Shown: positions 24,135 to 36,420 of the stretch, piece after piece
Layout: every line of letters starts with the position of its first letter
Numbering within the stretch: position 1 is the first letter of the stretch
Source: Gonatopus flavifemur
Lineage: Eukaryota; Arthropoda; Insecta; Hymenoptera; Dryinidae
DNA: 64,000 bases
Assembly: GCA_018340375.1 (NCBI GenBank)
Contig: JAFFJZ010000003.1
Coordinates: 13,020,001 to 13,084,000, forward strand
Direction of reading: 5' to 3'
Made by a program: the position numbers and the translations under genes
The notes under the pieces: generated by a model
Databases searched by the model: none
What the model was told of the DNA's origin: nothing
Seen by the model: the letters and a program-made list of their open reading frames with translations, nothing else

Positions 24135-24818
24135 CATTCTTATTATATCAGAGACAATCTGTGTTCCAGGATTTGATAAGTTTCCTGTACACATCATTAT
24201 TGTAAATAAGTTTTTAATTCATGTTGAACAAGCATTAAGATAACGAGCGGTTGTATCATACGATTCTCTGTCCTGTAATTTCTATCAGGTGAAGAGGGAA
24301 TGAATAATTCAATCAATACTCGCTGTTCATAATGTATATACGTTTGAATTCCTCCTCGTTTTCGAAATGCATTTTTTATTAAGATTTAGCTTCATTCGCT
24401 TAGCCATGTATCATCAAAATACATGTAATATTCAGGGATCGGCAGTAATGATTTTGGGATCTTATTGTTCATTATCTGTAGAATTAGGCTTTTCACGTTC
24501 CACGGTTCCCATCGTAATCCACAAAAATGGAGAATATTGATGGAAATGCAAACTGCAGAAAAAGAAATGAAACTCTTTGGATCTCGGCCTGAGATGGTCC
24601 CATTTTCTAGCTGGGTTCTAGTCCTCCAAAAAATGTTCATTGATTCGGTTTGAAACGCTTTCTTTGTTTTTTGAAATTTCCTGAAATTTGAATCGTTAAT
24701 AGAAACGAAACGAAAATTGTAATTCACAAAATCTAACGAATCATTGGTGTTTATCCCTTCGAATGAACTCCTTGCGATTGAAAATATTATTTAAAAAATA
24801 ATATGCAGTCCACTGCAA
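24135..24818. other. Unique spacer between two repeat elements
   Basis: It contains a 111-codon minus-strand frame (24392-24727) overlapped by a 62-codon plus-strand frame. The minus peptide has an ordinary composition with Cys and Trp, but I recognise no family. Confidence 0.4.
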
Positions 24819-25273
24819 CACGGAGAAAAACGCAGCTCGAAAGGATAGTAATCTTTAATAGAAAATTGGAGAATATTTCTTAAAATTTAAAAATTTTTCT
24901 TAAGTTCGTAATAAACATAAAACGGTTTAGATTTCTCTTGAATATTATTCGAAAAACAATGAAAAATTCTCAATACTCAACAATTCATAGAACAAATCCT
25001 ACAAAGTAAATAACAAAACAGAATTTTGTTATTCACTTTGTAATATTTCATGCGCGACTTTTGGAAACTTCATATTTGTTTTTATGATTTGTTAAGTATT
25101 GATAATTTTTTATTGTTTTCCGAGCAATATTCAAGAGAAATCTGAACCGTTTTATGTTTATTACGGACTTAAGAAAAATTCTTAGATTTTAAGAAATATT
25201 CTCAGGTTTTAAGAAATATCCTCCAATTTTCTAATAAAGATTACTATCCTTTCGAGCTGCATTTTCCTCCGTG
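24819..25273. mobile_element. 455-bp long-hairpin (foldback) element with CACGGAG ends
   Basis: The element begins CACGGAGAAAAACGCAGCTC (24819-24838) and ends with the reverse complement of CACGGAGGAAAATGCAGCTC. Practically the whole left half (to about 25025) is repeated in inverted orientation in the right half, with high identity. Shared blocks include AAAGGATAGTAATCTTTA, CTTAAGTYCGTAATAAACAT and AAAACGGTTYAGATTTCTC, and the short centre lies near 25025-25032. One arm has an extra duplicated TTTTAAGAAATAT segment (25193-25222). There is no ORF. I see no clear target-site duplication beyond AA on both sides. It is a MITE-like palindromic DNA element whose transcript would fold into a hairpin of more than 200 bp. 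Confidence 0.85.
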
Positions 25274-26539
25274 AAGAATTGGGATCTCTAACAATCGAGT
25301 ATTCCATTATTCCAATAACAAATCGTTTCAACAAACGATTCAAACTTCACCAGCATCTTTACTGGACCATTGACAGCTTTTCGAAATTGAATAGAATATC
25401 GAACGGAGTAGAATAGCTATGAATTCTCAATTGACATTTGAATCTAAATTCAAAGTCCAACTCGAGCTGAATGATTCTAAGAGAAAAAAAATTGAATTCA
25501 TCGATCCACAGGGAGAACTATCTATCAATATTCCCTTATTATGATCCGAAAATTGATAAGTTGTCGGTTGCTAATATATACATGGAGCAACAAGAAAATC
25601 TCTCATACTTCCATATTTCACACCACCGTGTGTACGATTGAGAGACTACGGTACATTTATATTCAAGTTCCAACCTCACTTTGTATATGGAATTTCATGA
25701 TGAATGTTCTTCCGATATATGCATACCTCTGCAACAGAGTTTTAGCGAGGTTGAGAAAGTTTTCACAATTTTTATCTTCCCAAGCGCACAAGAATATTAA
25801 ATTGTTCTTTTGTTCCACTTACTTCCAGCAGTTCGAGTAGTGGAGAGCGACTCTGAAATGAAACAAATTCACTGATATGTAAATTTAGATGCAGTACTTT
25901 AACTTTCCATTCATCGACGAACTTGGAATAATTGTGATAAAATACACCAAGACGAATTTTTCCGTTCCTCATTTTTAGCAAGGATGTGCGAGATAGAGAA
26001 AATTTTTCACTTTGAGATGAGAGTTTGTCGAAATAATGATGAATTCGCAACAACAAAACGATTAGATTATTCCATCAAAGTCAAAATTATCGGCGAGGAG
26101 AGAGAAACTGTACGTTCATTTCAAACGAGAATTCATACGGATACCCATGATCGCAAATTCGAATATTCGAAGCACATTTCCTCGATATCTTTGTGGTATT
26201 TTGCGAAATTCTGAATCAATACCAACTTGATTCACATACGCGATCATTATTATGGACGAAAGGGATTCGGGTATGGTACAAATTTGCATCGAACTTGTTA
26301 AAACGAGAGTTAGGTGAACGTATATACGAATATTACGAAGCACGGTGATGGTATAACGTGCGATCGTGACCACAATGCATTTCCAGTAAAGTCTCAAAGC
26401 AAAATCTGGGAAATGGCAAAATGTATAGGTAAATAGGTAGGTGGTACCGTTGGGTTTCAGTAATTTGTCGAGCGACCGGTAGTGTAATACGCTCCTGCCG
26501 ACAGGATTTGAACGGGCTTCTGACCACAGGTAGAGAAGT

Positions 26540-26540
<1 letters not shown>

Positions 26541-26577
<37 letters not shown>

Positions 26578-26579
26578 TC
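26541..26579. repeat. (CT)n microsatellite
   Basis: Pure CT dinucleotides from about 26547 to 26571, flanked by imperfect CT/TTTC units. Confidence 0.95.
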
Positions 26580-26957
26580 GGAGTGTACCTACGTATTTTA
26601 CTCGACATAGAGTTCGTTCGGTAATCTATGTTGTTGGGCAACGAGATGGGGAGCCTACTATTTCGTAACTGTAGCACCATTTGCTTATTACGATCTCTCT
26701 TCCGTACGTTCAGTCTTGTTTGTATCAATCGAGATCCACCAGTTGGAAAACACAACTTTGGAGTAATTCTTTGGAAGGTACGATGTATCGCATTCAAATC
26801 CACGACACGTGTACTACGTGTAATACGTCATGCAACGTTGAGGGTTTATTGAGATACAGCAAACATTCAATGTTGCACATCTCCTCGCAAATTGTACGGT
26901 GGAAATACCAACGACGATAATTCAGAACCCGTAACGGATATCTATTTGGCTGTTAAG

Positions 26958-27017
26958 ATGAAGAGAGAGATAGATAGGCAGACAGAAGAAAGAGAGACAG
27001 ATAGACTGGAGATAGGG
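26958..27017. repeat. (GATA/GACA/GAGA)n degenerate microsatellite
   Basis: Tandem AGAG, GATA, GACA and GAAA tetranucleotide words over about 60 bp. Confidence 0.7.
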
Positions 27018-27135
27018 TGTGCGCGAATGTGGTAGCGTTGACTGCCGAACGGGGATCAGGCACTGTTCAAGGCATACATTATGCTAAGTCGGCCATTAGA
27101 GGGTGAAATATGCTTCGCGTGCCCTAGTCAGTTAC

Positions 27136-27410
27136 CATGTACGATGACTATAACGACGCTTTGAATATAGGCATACACTTCATGACAGTTCTGTAGAAAC
27201 GTTTTACTGGTCCCATTATACTGATGTATAATCGTATCATCTGTACACATTGTGTGCACTTCAACACTTAGCGATTCTCCTACTTCGTGACAGGAGCGCA
27301 AACAACTCTTGTAGTCAATGATCACCTGCTGCGTCGTTCTGATATAGGAACATTCCCCGCGATCGATAATACCTCTCGCTTCTTCATTTACTATTTCAAA
27401 TATCTTTGTT
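27136..27410 (-). CDS. Candidate internal exon with five cysteines
   Basis: The minus strand is open from 27439 to a stop at 27128. Within it, CGTTCTCCTAG/AACAAAG (boundary 27411/27410) fits a 3' splice acceptor, and CATG/GTAACT (27136/27135) fits a donor. The peptide includes RGECSYIRTTQQVIIDYKSC, then LRSCHEVGESLSVEVHTMC, then a QNCHEVYAY segment. Its composition is balanced, third codon positions vary, and five Cys occur, two of them before HEV. This is the most protein-like frame in the unique part of the window. I recognise no family; a secreted or extracellular segment is an inference from the Cys only. A chance frame is possible. Confidence 0.3.
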
Positions 27411-27728
27411 CTAGGAGAACGTGGATGCGAGTAAAACAATTCACAACGAATATCATCGGTTCATCAAGTCTTTTGGATTGGTACCTGTATTCATAGTATC
27501 CATAGTTCAACTCTGAATTATTTATAGAGAATTATATCATGCGTATGAATTTACAATAAGGTGGTTGGATGTTTTGATAACTGCACGCGGTATTGATTCG
27601 ATATTATATACAATAATGCAGAATATATATATTGCATTGATTAACAATAAATACTATTACAAGAGAGATAGAATTTGTTCAATATTGGTTTTCTGGGTTT
27701 TCATTTGATTCTACGTGTAACATTATAT

Positions 27729-27760
27729 ATTATATTTCTCTCGTATGAGAGGAATATAAT
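27729..27760. repeat. 14-bp hairpin with tetraloop
   Basis: ATTATATTTCTCTC (27729-27742) pairs with GAGAGGAATATAAT (27747-27760) with one mismatch, around the loop GTAT. Confidence 0.7.
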
Positions 27761-28186
27761 ATTTCAATCTAACCACTTCTTCTCTCAATTCATTTATAAA
27801 CCATATTATTAGTAGATTTAACGTTATTTCAACGATCATCCATTCAGCCGACAACATGTTTTTTTTCATGTTTTAAGATGAATGAAAGTGACTTTGTAAT
27901 CTTTTGTATCAGTTTTTCCTTTATTCTTGACGGAACAGCTGTCGCGACATTTGTCACTTGAGATACCCTGGCAGCGCTTTTCTTCCATATATTCATTATA
28001 CAAATGATACATCCCTTGACAAGTATAACTGTCCTGGTTTATTCCATTTAGAAAATGATGGAACTGTATCTGAGAGGCAGGGACGATGCGTCACCCTCTC
28101 TACATCCGAAAAAGTGAAAAATCGATGGTTCCACTCTATTAAATCTCGAGTGATATTTTCACCTGTTTCGAATAAAATTTCACTTG

Positions 28187-28223
28187 TTGAGAGTGAAACA
28201 TTCAATTCGAAATTCACTCTCAA
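28187..28223. repeat. 11-bp perfect inverted repeat
   Basis: TTGAGAGTGAA (28187-28197) pairs exactly with TTCACTCTCAA (28213-28223), around a 15-nt loop. Confidence 0.75.
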
Positions 28224-30273
28224 AGTATAAAAATTTCACTAATTCTTCTCATATTTCGTCAATTCACCTTTCACACATATTTTCCAAGATGTGATATTCG
28301 TCGAACTCAAAAGGGAATATTTTGAATGATATTAGCTATGATCGATCTAAAGTGATATAGACAAAATTCAATCATAAATCAATAAAATGCGTGTCACTGT
28401 CGTCAAACGTTAAGATCGAAGATTCAAAAGAAAATTATGTGATGAATCATAAAACTGTGGAGTGTTTATGAAATGAGAAACTCGACCCATAAATACATAG
28501 CTATAACCTCGAAGTTTGAAGAAAGATTCTAAACGTGGTCCTTAATTAACCCTCTCAATCATTGGATTCCCGTTATGTGTACGTCGACGACTTACTGCCA
28601 TAATGCCAGGAGAAGTTCTCTCTAATTGCTGCTTCAGCAGGAATTAACTACTGAACGAGCCAGACGCGAAAGATATCGACAAAAGGATTGTCCCGCGATG
28701 CCAGAGCAAGAGAGAAGGTATCGGAAAGGAAATTGAGATGGAAGAAAGGAGTCGTTGAAGCACAATATCAGTTGAATACGTACGAAATTCTTGGAACAAA
28801 TATTCGTTGACTCGCAAAACTACTCAACAGGCATTAAAGTTACTTTTGCAACGTCTGATAAATCGCTCATTGAATTAACATGCCAATTTTTTGTTTTCTC
28901 CCCGTCTGAGAGAAGAACAAGAAACTCATCTCTTTTTCTCTTGAAACCAGAACATGTTCATCCTACTTTCAGAATTGATGTTTCAAAGAAGACACGTTTG
29001 AAGATGAGTCGGTACGATAAACTTCGGATTCTATCATCAACGAGCATAACAAGAATCCAAGAGTACGATTTGATGCGGATGATAAGAGAGTTGGACGACT
29101 GTGGTTAGACGATTGTGAATTGGTTTGTTTACTTCTGACATTGCCGTAATCACGAGATCTGGAATCTTCATTGCTACGCGGTTCTTGGATGGAACCGCTG
29201 GGGGTTCGGTGATAATAATAATTTATCGATGTATTTATTTATCAAGTTCTCATTTCATATGCAAACGATTGCAGGACTGTGTAGTATATACACAGTTTAT
29301 AGTAAGTACTTCAGTTTAGGGGTTCATTTTTTGAATGAAATGTAGAATTGTTTGATGGAAGTATATCGTTATTGTAGAATGATCCGATCATACCAAAAAT
29401 TAATTGTCGATTAAGCGAAGATTCTACTCCCCAGGGAACTGTTCTCAAAGATAGAAGTAGAGTAGTAAATCAACGTGGCAGGTTTCAATTTTCCTCCAAG
29501 TTGATCGATATTCATCGGAATGGAGTGTTTCCCCGGACTAACGCAATCATCGATAGTCAATGAGATGTCGTGTCAATGAAGTGTTTCGTTCACCGCACGT
29601 ATCTTCCTGTTATTCAAAAAAAGAGAAAGAAATAAATTCATGTTGTAGAGAATCAGTTCCACGATCTCTCGCGCGCATAGCTAATAGCGTTAGAAACTCG
29701 AATACTATCGATCATGTATATCTTTCGCTCCTTTCCGCTTCAGCCAATCATTCTCCGTTCGTTCAATCCCCCGCATTCAATGTCAATCACGCCATCTAGT
29801 TATTCAATATCTTGCATGTTATCCAATCATTCGTGTTCGCGCGTTCAGTGACTTGCACGCAAACTATCGTTTTACTTTTCACATTCGATATCATCCATAT
29901 TCGTCTTACCGTATCACACTTTGTTGTTGTCTACCGTTAACGATTGATGCGATGATTGGATTCCGTCGGTTCACTTGGATGGATCAATTCGTGTAATAGA
30001 AATTCATATCATTCGGTTTATTATCGATTCTCCCTGCTGATTCCTCAGCTGTGTAAAGTTGCCAACAACGGTATTTCCTCAAAGTTTTGTTTTAATAAAG
30101 TCACAATCAAGTTTCCTCATCGTTATGTTTTCGAATAAAGATTTGAGAACCATCAGAACCATTCGCGAAATATGTCGTTCCCTTTGTGAGACCCTGAAAA
30201 CGACTGGAGTAAGAATATTCGTTTGAAAACAAAATGGTATTTAAGTGACAGCTTCACAAGCGTGCACTCGGTA

Positions 30274-30336
30274 CTATGTAAACGGCAATCATTCCTATGT
30301 AAATAACGTCTATTTCTATGTAAATGGTAACCGTTC
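30274..30336. repeat. 21-bp tandem repeat, three units
   Basis: Units begin CTATGTAAA at 30274, 30295 and 30316, exactly 21 bp apart, with diverged remainders. Because 21 is a multiple of three, the minus-strand frame through it carries a repeated His-Arg-Asn peptide. A further CATAG-type word lies just beyond. Confidence 0.75.
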
Positions 30337-32633
30337 TTGCGTACATAGGTGGGATTATGTACGGTTTCGTTGAGTTTAGGTTTATACATTCAACGGTTGA
30401 CTATCGTTCTTCGCTAATAAATGTTACGGCTTCTTTCTATAGAGTATCTTATATGAAATGCGACACGGAAGGTCAAAATTCACGATACATTTCTTCAAAA
30501 CTACATTGTTCGAAAAATATAAATCATAGAAAGGTTGAAAATTTGCGAATTTTCCTTTTGCAAAGCTTTCCACTCGACGAAATATTTTGAATAATTCCAC
30601 ACAAGTTTAAATTTACAGGGGTGCACATATTTTATGTAGAAAACATGACTAGCTGGTCGTAAGTTGGCCGCTTTATTATGTCCAACGACGTGTTCATGAT
30701 AAAAATATATCACTTGGCAAAAATCGGTATCACGGTTTAATGCAACGGGAACGCATCGAAAAATAGCTGAATGCTCATCCAGCTGTAAGTCGCACGGTGG
30801 TATCGCGCACGCGGTAACGATTACAGTCCAAAACTGGCTATACTTTTTCTTGGACCTCTGCTTTGGAGGTAACGAGCGACAAGAGGTACTACCGTCGTTT
30901 CGTCGGATAAAAATAGTTGGCTCGCATCCAGCCGCGTTTATTGCTAAAATTTTTAGTCATCCTTTCAATGCTCTGAACCTTTTCCTGTATACAATGTATA
31001 CATTATATGAACGATGATACCGAAGCGAACGAAAATCGTTCCCTTTCTCACGTTTCTTAGAGCTTAATTATCCGGGTTGCGAGGGCAAAAATCTTTTCAT
31101 AAGCAATGGAATCAACAACGGTTGTTTTAAAAATAACGCTATTCTGCTAGAAATAAAATTCTTTGGATGTAAGACCTTGCACCTTGCGCCAAGGTAGGGC
31201 TTTGGATGGTACAATTTTCGAAAAAGGAACATTCCAGCTAGGTTAAATTTCTACTTCTAATTCCGTTGATGTTGTGACTTTACCAAGATTGTAAAGTATC
31301 TTTCCTGAAAAGATATCCTCTGGATATTCATCGATAAAAGTGAAAGAGATGAGAAAATTTTTATCATTTGTCCCACACAATGCGCATGGAACGTACGAGG
31401 CTTTTATTCGAGGAGAACTCAGAAGACCTATCTCATTTAGCCTCCAGCGAAATCAACCTTAAATCGAATGAACTGTTGATGATGGTGAGCGTGGTAAGTG
31501 CAGTTGCTAAACTTACCTAACTCCATTTACGCTAACTTTCTCCCCCTTGCGTATTACACGCGTATTCTAGGTCAATTTGATGCGATATGAGATACAAATT
31601 TTGAATGAGATTAAACACATCGAATATTGTTCATCGATGCGATAGAAAATTCATTATGGCAACGATGAGGACTCATTACGTTGATTTCATGCTCTTTCGT
31701 TCTTCGTTTTGAAGTATTATAGTATCTTTGTATATTTCTCTCCCAATAATAATCATTATCACAATAAAAGAATGTGGAATGTAAAACTAGCGATATATAC
31801 AAATTCCAATAAAGATTTGGCGTGACAAAATTGAAGTGATTCGAGAATAAAATTGTTCTTACAAAATAGATGAATGTGAAAACATTTAGGTGCAAAAAGT
31901 GCACGGGGAGAGCAAAAGAGACTAAAAATGAGCCACAAAACCACAGATCAATTATAAAACTAATGCAATCTCACAGCACTTCGTCATATGATACCGCGAC
32001 TGTGATTTAGTTACAACAATCGAGTTTAATCAATAAAATAACCGCAACCAACGCGATCGGCGGGGAAGATGTGTCATTCAATTTGCTAAAGCGACGCATC
32101 GAACGCCTGAGTAATATTAAGTGGGAAGTTTCGAATTGAAAAAGGTGACTGACGATTATCGAATGAGATTTGTTTCCGATAAACGATGTCCACTTGTAGA
32201 ATATTCCCTCCCCGAGATGTCACTCAACTTGTCTCGAATTCCGTGGTTACATAATGAACGATTCAAAGTTCCTCACCCAAGTTTCTATAAAGTTTAATCG
32301 AAACTTTAACCGAAGAGGTACATACCACATCATTCACCGAATTCCCTCGATCCGTAATCAATTCAATCGAGCTATCTCTCAAAGTCTACACCAAGTCAAT
32401 GCAAATTTTGTGATTTGGTGGCGGTGGTCTCTCTTCGCAGTATAGTTCCAATACATGGTTGAATTACGGAACGATGTGAAGAGGAAGTGAGAATCGATGA
32501 ACGAACAACCCAGTTGTATGGTAAGTATGTTTCTTCGTATCCGCGTCTGTGAAAGGGGAGGACGTGCAGGGTCTGTCTGGTCTCTACACGGGGAGCAGGA
32601 TGACCATGTCGATAGGATGAAAATGGTGGGATA

Positions 32634-32666
32634 GTTGGTTGGTTGGTTGGTCGGTCGGTCGGTTGG
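32634..32666. repeat. (GGTT/GGTC)n microsatellite
   Basis: TTGG units passing into TCGG units, about eight tetranucleotides. Confidence 0.9.
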
Positions 32667-33120
32667 GCAACCCAGGGAACACAATGGAGCTCTTCAACTG
32701 TCCCCGCCGACGAGAAAACCACTCGACGTCGCAAACAAGCCCCTTCGCTCGAGACTGGACTCTGAAGGTAAAGGCAAAGAGTTTGGTACACGTAAGGCAC
32801 ATATAGTACGCGCCCCGATAACTGGAGAGGAGAGCGACAGTGCAACAATAAATTTCACAAATATAAGCAACCGAATGAACGAATTACCTCGTTTCAACGT
32901 TGCCCCCATTGGTACCATTGGTTTGAGGAAATTCGTTTCCTGGAGGCTTCGTTCGCTCGCATTCCTCACGACAAAAGGGAGAAAGCTCCAGTCGTTTTCG
33001 ATTCCATTTGTGCGCGTCTCTCTGTGTGCAACCATGCTCCGCAGTTGCAGCTGCGCCTGCATCTGCTTCCACCGTTTCTACCTCGTTTGAGACAGAATGT
33101 TTTGCATCGATCTGCAAGTT

Positions 33121-33138
33121 ACTCTCTCTCTCTCTTTC
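33121..33138. repeat. Short (CT)n microsatellite
   Basis: About eight CT units. Confidence 0.8.
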
Positions 33139-35385
33139 TACCACCATCTTTTTCTCTCTTAGTTTCCAACGTTCTCTCGTATAATAAAGCATTCTGTTGG
33201 ATCCACTAATTTGTAGGAGGAAATGATATACTTTGTTGGATATGGAAGAATATTGTCCTCATCGATGCGCAAATTCAAAGAAGTTCGAGTTCATTGAATA
33301 GATATGTATCGGTTTAATGAAGTATCATCGATAGGGTATTCCTGTTCCTTCCTCTTATTTCATTCCCTCGCGATTGTCAGACTTGAACTCTTGGAAAAAC
33401 TGATGAACTGTAATGAGATGAGTGACCCGGTAACTTGGCTCTCAATAATCAAATCCTTAACTGCCTGTTATATTTATCATCGTCGAGGGAATTATTATTT
33501 CCCTTAAACCTACGAGCGATGATTTTCATTCGAAAATAATCCACGTGGAGAGAGAAGAATCATTATGGATCCAATGGAGGAAATACTTGAAACCTCAATT
33601 TCATTATTTTGTATTTTATAACCGTGCTGAATAAATTATATTATAAAGAATTCATAGGCTTGTGAATCGAGTACAGAATTGGTAAATTAAACTCCAATTT
33701 TTGCATTTCGACGCTATCATCAATCGACTTGTTGTATATCATTGTATTATATCTCAACCGTTGAAAATCAATTATAATAAAGTATCATCTCAATTCCATG
33801 TGACATCGATCTGAAATGACTGTTCAAATAATTGAACTTCTCAGTGTGGTATGGTTTTTTTCGGAATGACGCGAATTCAACGGGAAAGACGCTTATTCGC
33901 TATAGAGGATTAAATCAGATTATCGGTATCAATCAAGATTTCATAGCGTTCGAGTGGTTTTGAAATCAATCCTGGTCATCTGGGGGAGAGGAGAAAAAAA
34001 AGAAAGTGAGGTGACATGAAATAAATTTGATTTGTAGTGACATGTGAGATCTACCTTTTCAAATGGATCAATCGCACTGAAGTATTTTTATTAATTAACT
34101 TCGTTTGTGCATACATCATTGTTATTACAGAAAACCCCCTTTAATTAGTTTTTGAGCACTCAGTGTGCTCTTAAATATCCAGAGAAACCATTTAAATGGT
34201 AAGAATGCAATAATTCAATCAGTGTACGAGAAGAGACTATATATAATCGAACTATGGTATTCAACATTATTTCAACATCATAAACGCTTTCACAGGGAAA
34301 TTAATAAAGCCCGTATTACACTCTATCCGAAATCCACTACGATATTGAATACATTATCGTATAAGGAACGAGGAAATATTCATCTTGCGGTGTAATATGC
34401 GTTGAACGTGACGCGGTGTTATGAGAATTATATCATCAAGTCGGTATCTTAAATACGTTCGTAACGGAGCTGCATTATGTATTCCATTATATGCACCGCA
34501 CAATCAACTGTTTATGAAATACACCCTCGCATCCTGGATACATCGCAAAATATTTACACGCTACAAGTAAACCGAGTCTTTTCCAAAATAAAAATTGAAA
34601 ATTCGTGTTTTACACGGTCGTACGGTGAAGACCTTTGAAAAGGATTTTCCACTCCCGTTGTCGTAGTTGTGATTTTTCACCGTCTTGGCAAAACGTGCGA
34701 GCATCGTGGCGAGAAATGATACGAGACACGCGCCTAGGACGATATACCGGGAATGAAAGGAGCGCGGGGGAGGATCTAAATTGAATTTTTCCGTTTCATT
34801 TGACGATATATTGTCGTCGGGAAGTCGAATCTTTTTAAACGAACACGTGGTCTCCTTCGAAGCTGCCTTCTCGTTCCTGAATTTCACATTTCTTTACCTC
34901 GGTGTTGCATCCCCGTATATATCACATGGGTGGATCTATGTATTGCGTAGCATTATTTACGCAAGCATACAATGTACGCGCGTGCATACTCAAACACGCC
35001 CGAGGGAACAAATACCGCAGTGCATATTTGTTTTTATGAAAAGCTATACGAACTATTCTATACAGAATTTTGGTATGAACATTTATCCAGGGATAATCTC
35101 TTGCCATTTTTCTGGTTCTTCTTTGTCGCCAAAATTGAGAAATTCACTATCTTGGGGAAAAAAATCTCTCTGAATCTCTCTGAAAATTTGACGTTTCAGA
35201 GAGATTCAGAAAGAATCAGAGAAATTCAGAGCAATTCAGCGTGGTTCAGAGGATTTCAGAGACTAGGGGGATTGAGAGAACTTGTGCTTTGAATTTTTCA
35301 GAAGGATTCAGAAAAATTCAGAGGAACTTAGAGAGATGCAGGGAAATTCTGGAAAATTCAGAGAGGAACAAATTCAGTAAAATTC

Positions 35386-36250
35386 TTGGTCCTGCATTTC
35401 AGAGGCGTTCGAGGAGTGTCAGATACTTTCAGAGATAGATGAATTCAGAAATATTGTGCGTACAACTTTTCAGAAATATTCAGAGGAATTGAGAAAGATT
35501 CAGAGTAATTCAGAGAGATTCAGAGGAATTCAGAGATGAATTAATTCAGCTGAATTTTTGGTTCAGGATTCCAGAGCTATTCAAGGAGTGTCAGAGACTC
35601 ACAGAGACAGGTGAATTAGGAAAAATTGTGCATGGAATTTTTCAGAATGATTCAGAGAGATTCAGCAGAATTCAGAGAGATGCGGGGGAAGTCTAAGAAA
35701 TTCAAAGAGTAATAAATCCAGTAAAATTCTGGTCCTGCATTTTAGAGGCTTTCTGGAAGTTTTAGAGACTTCCAGAGACAGATACATTAAGAAAAATTGT
35801 GCGTGGACTCCTTAGAAATATTCAGAGGAATTTAGAAAGATTCAGAGTAATTCGGAGAGATTCACAGGAATTCAGAGAAATTCAGAGAGGAAATGATTTA
35901 GCTAAATTTTTGGTTCAGGATTCCAGAGGTATTCAGGAAATGTCAGAAGACTCACAGAGACAGGTGAATTAGGAAAAATTGTGCGTGGGATTTTTCAGAA
36001 AAATTCAGAGAGATTCAAAGGAATTTAGAGGGATCCGGGAGGGTTTGGGGAATTCAGAGAGGAATTAATTCAGTACAATTCTTGGTCCTGCATTTCAGAG
36101 GCTTCTAGAGGAAGATAAATTAAGAAAAACTGTGCGTGGAATTTTTTAGAAACATCCAGAGGAATTCAGAAAGATCCAGAGTAATTCAGAGAGATTCACA
36201 GAAATTCAGAGAAATTCAGAGGAAGCTTTGAAATCTGAATGCATTGAATT
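35386..36250. repeat. Alternating A-B higher-order tandem repeat
   Basis: Landmarks of type A (TTGGTCCTGCATTTCAGAGG and variants) lie at 35386, 35729 and 36082. Landmarks of type B (TTGGTTCAGGATTCCAGAG) lie at 35558 and 35910. The order is A-B-A-B-A with spacings of 172, 171, 181 and 172 bp, so the higher-order unit is about 350 bp. Both unit types also carry a GGAAAAATTGTGCGTGGA-like segment. Each is filled with 10-11-bp ATTCAGAGA words. Confidence 0.8.
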
Positions 36251-36420
36251 CCCGGAGATTCAGAGGAATTCAGAGAGATTCAGAGAAACTCAAAGAAATT
36301 CAGAGGAATTCAGAGGAAGCTTTGAAAACTGAATACATTAGATTCCGGAAGATTTAGAAAAATTTAGAGATATTCAGGTAAATTCAGAGGGAGCTTTGAA
36401 ATTTAAATATATAAAATTCT
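36221..36420. repeat. GGAAGCTTTGAAA-anchored short tandem units
   Basis: GGAAGCTTTGAAA/GGGAGCTTTGAAA recurs at 36221, 36315 and about 36390. Each occurrence is followed by a diverged TGAATACATTRGATTCC segment, so the right part of the element uses a 75-94-bp unit instead of the 172-bp unit. Confidence 0.65.

Larger units (their letters stand above)
25274..27135. other. Non-coding stretch with microsatellites and one GC-richer island
   Basis: No supported gene. GC-richer non-repetitive sequence lies at about 26420-26530 and 27000-27130. Frames on both strands across 26330-26920 run through the (CT)n tract and are not convincing. Confidence 0.5.
27411..30273. other. Non-coding stretch with small hairpins
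   Basis: No supported gene. At 27940-28130 on the plus strand, after an ACAG, there is a 60-70-codon frame with several Cys (SCRDICHLRYPG...) that is open but lacks a convincing donor. A 7-bp hairpin GCGGTTC/GAACCGC lies at 29178-29198. The remainder is AT-rich. Confidence 0.45.
30337..35150. other. Non-coding stretch with GC-richer islands
   Basis: No supported gene. GC- and CpG-richer unique islands lie at about 30780-30960, 32500-33110 and 34600-34990. The 32.4-33.2 kb island is open in several frames on both strands (up to about 150 codons each), and these contain the GGTT microsatellite, so the openness reflects composition. Confidence 0.5.

Noticed and set aside
26440..26540. Possible minus-strand tRNA T-arm (GTTCAAATCC)
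   Set aside because: The flanking bases do not form a T stem or acceptor stem, and no anticodon arm can be drawn.
32396..33209. Five or more overlapping ORFs up to 151 codons on both strands
   Set aside because: All frames are open at once in a GC-richer patch containing a GGTT/GGTC microsatellite. The peptides are repeat translations or unstructured, and no frame stands out.
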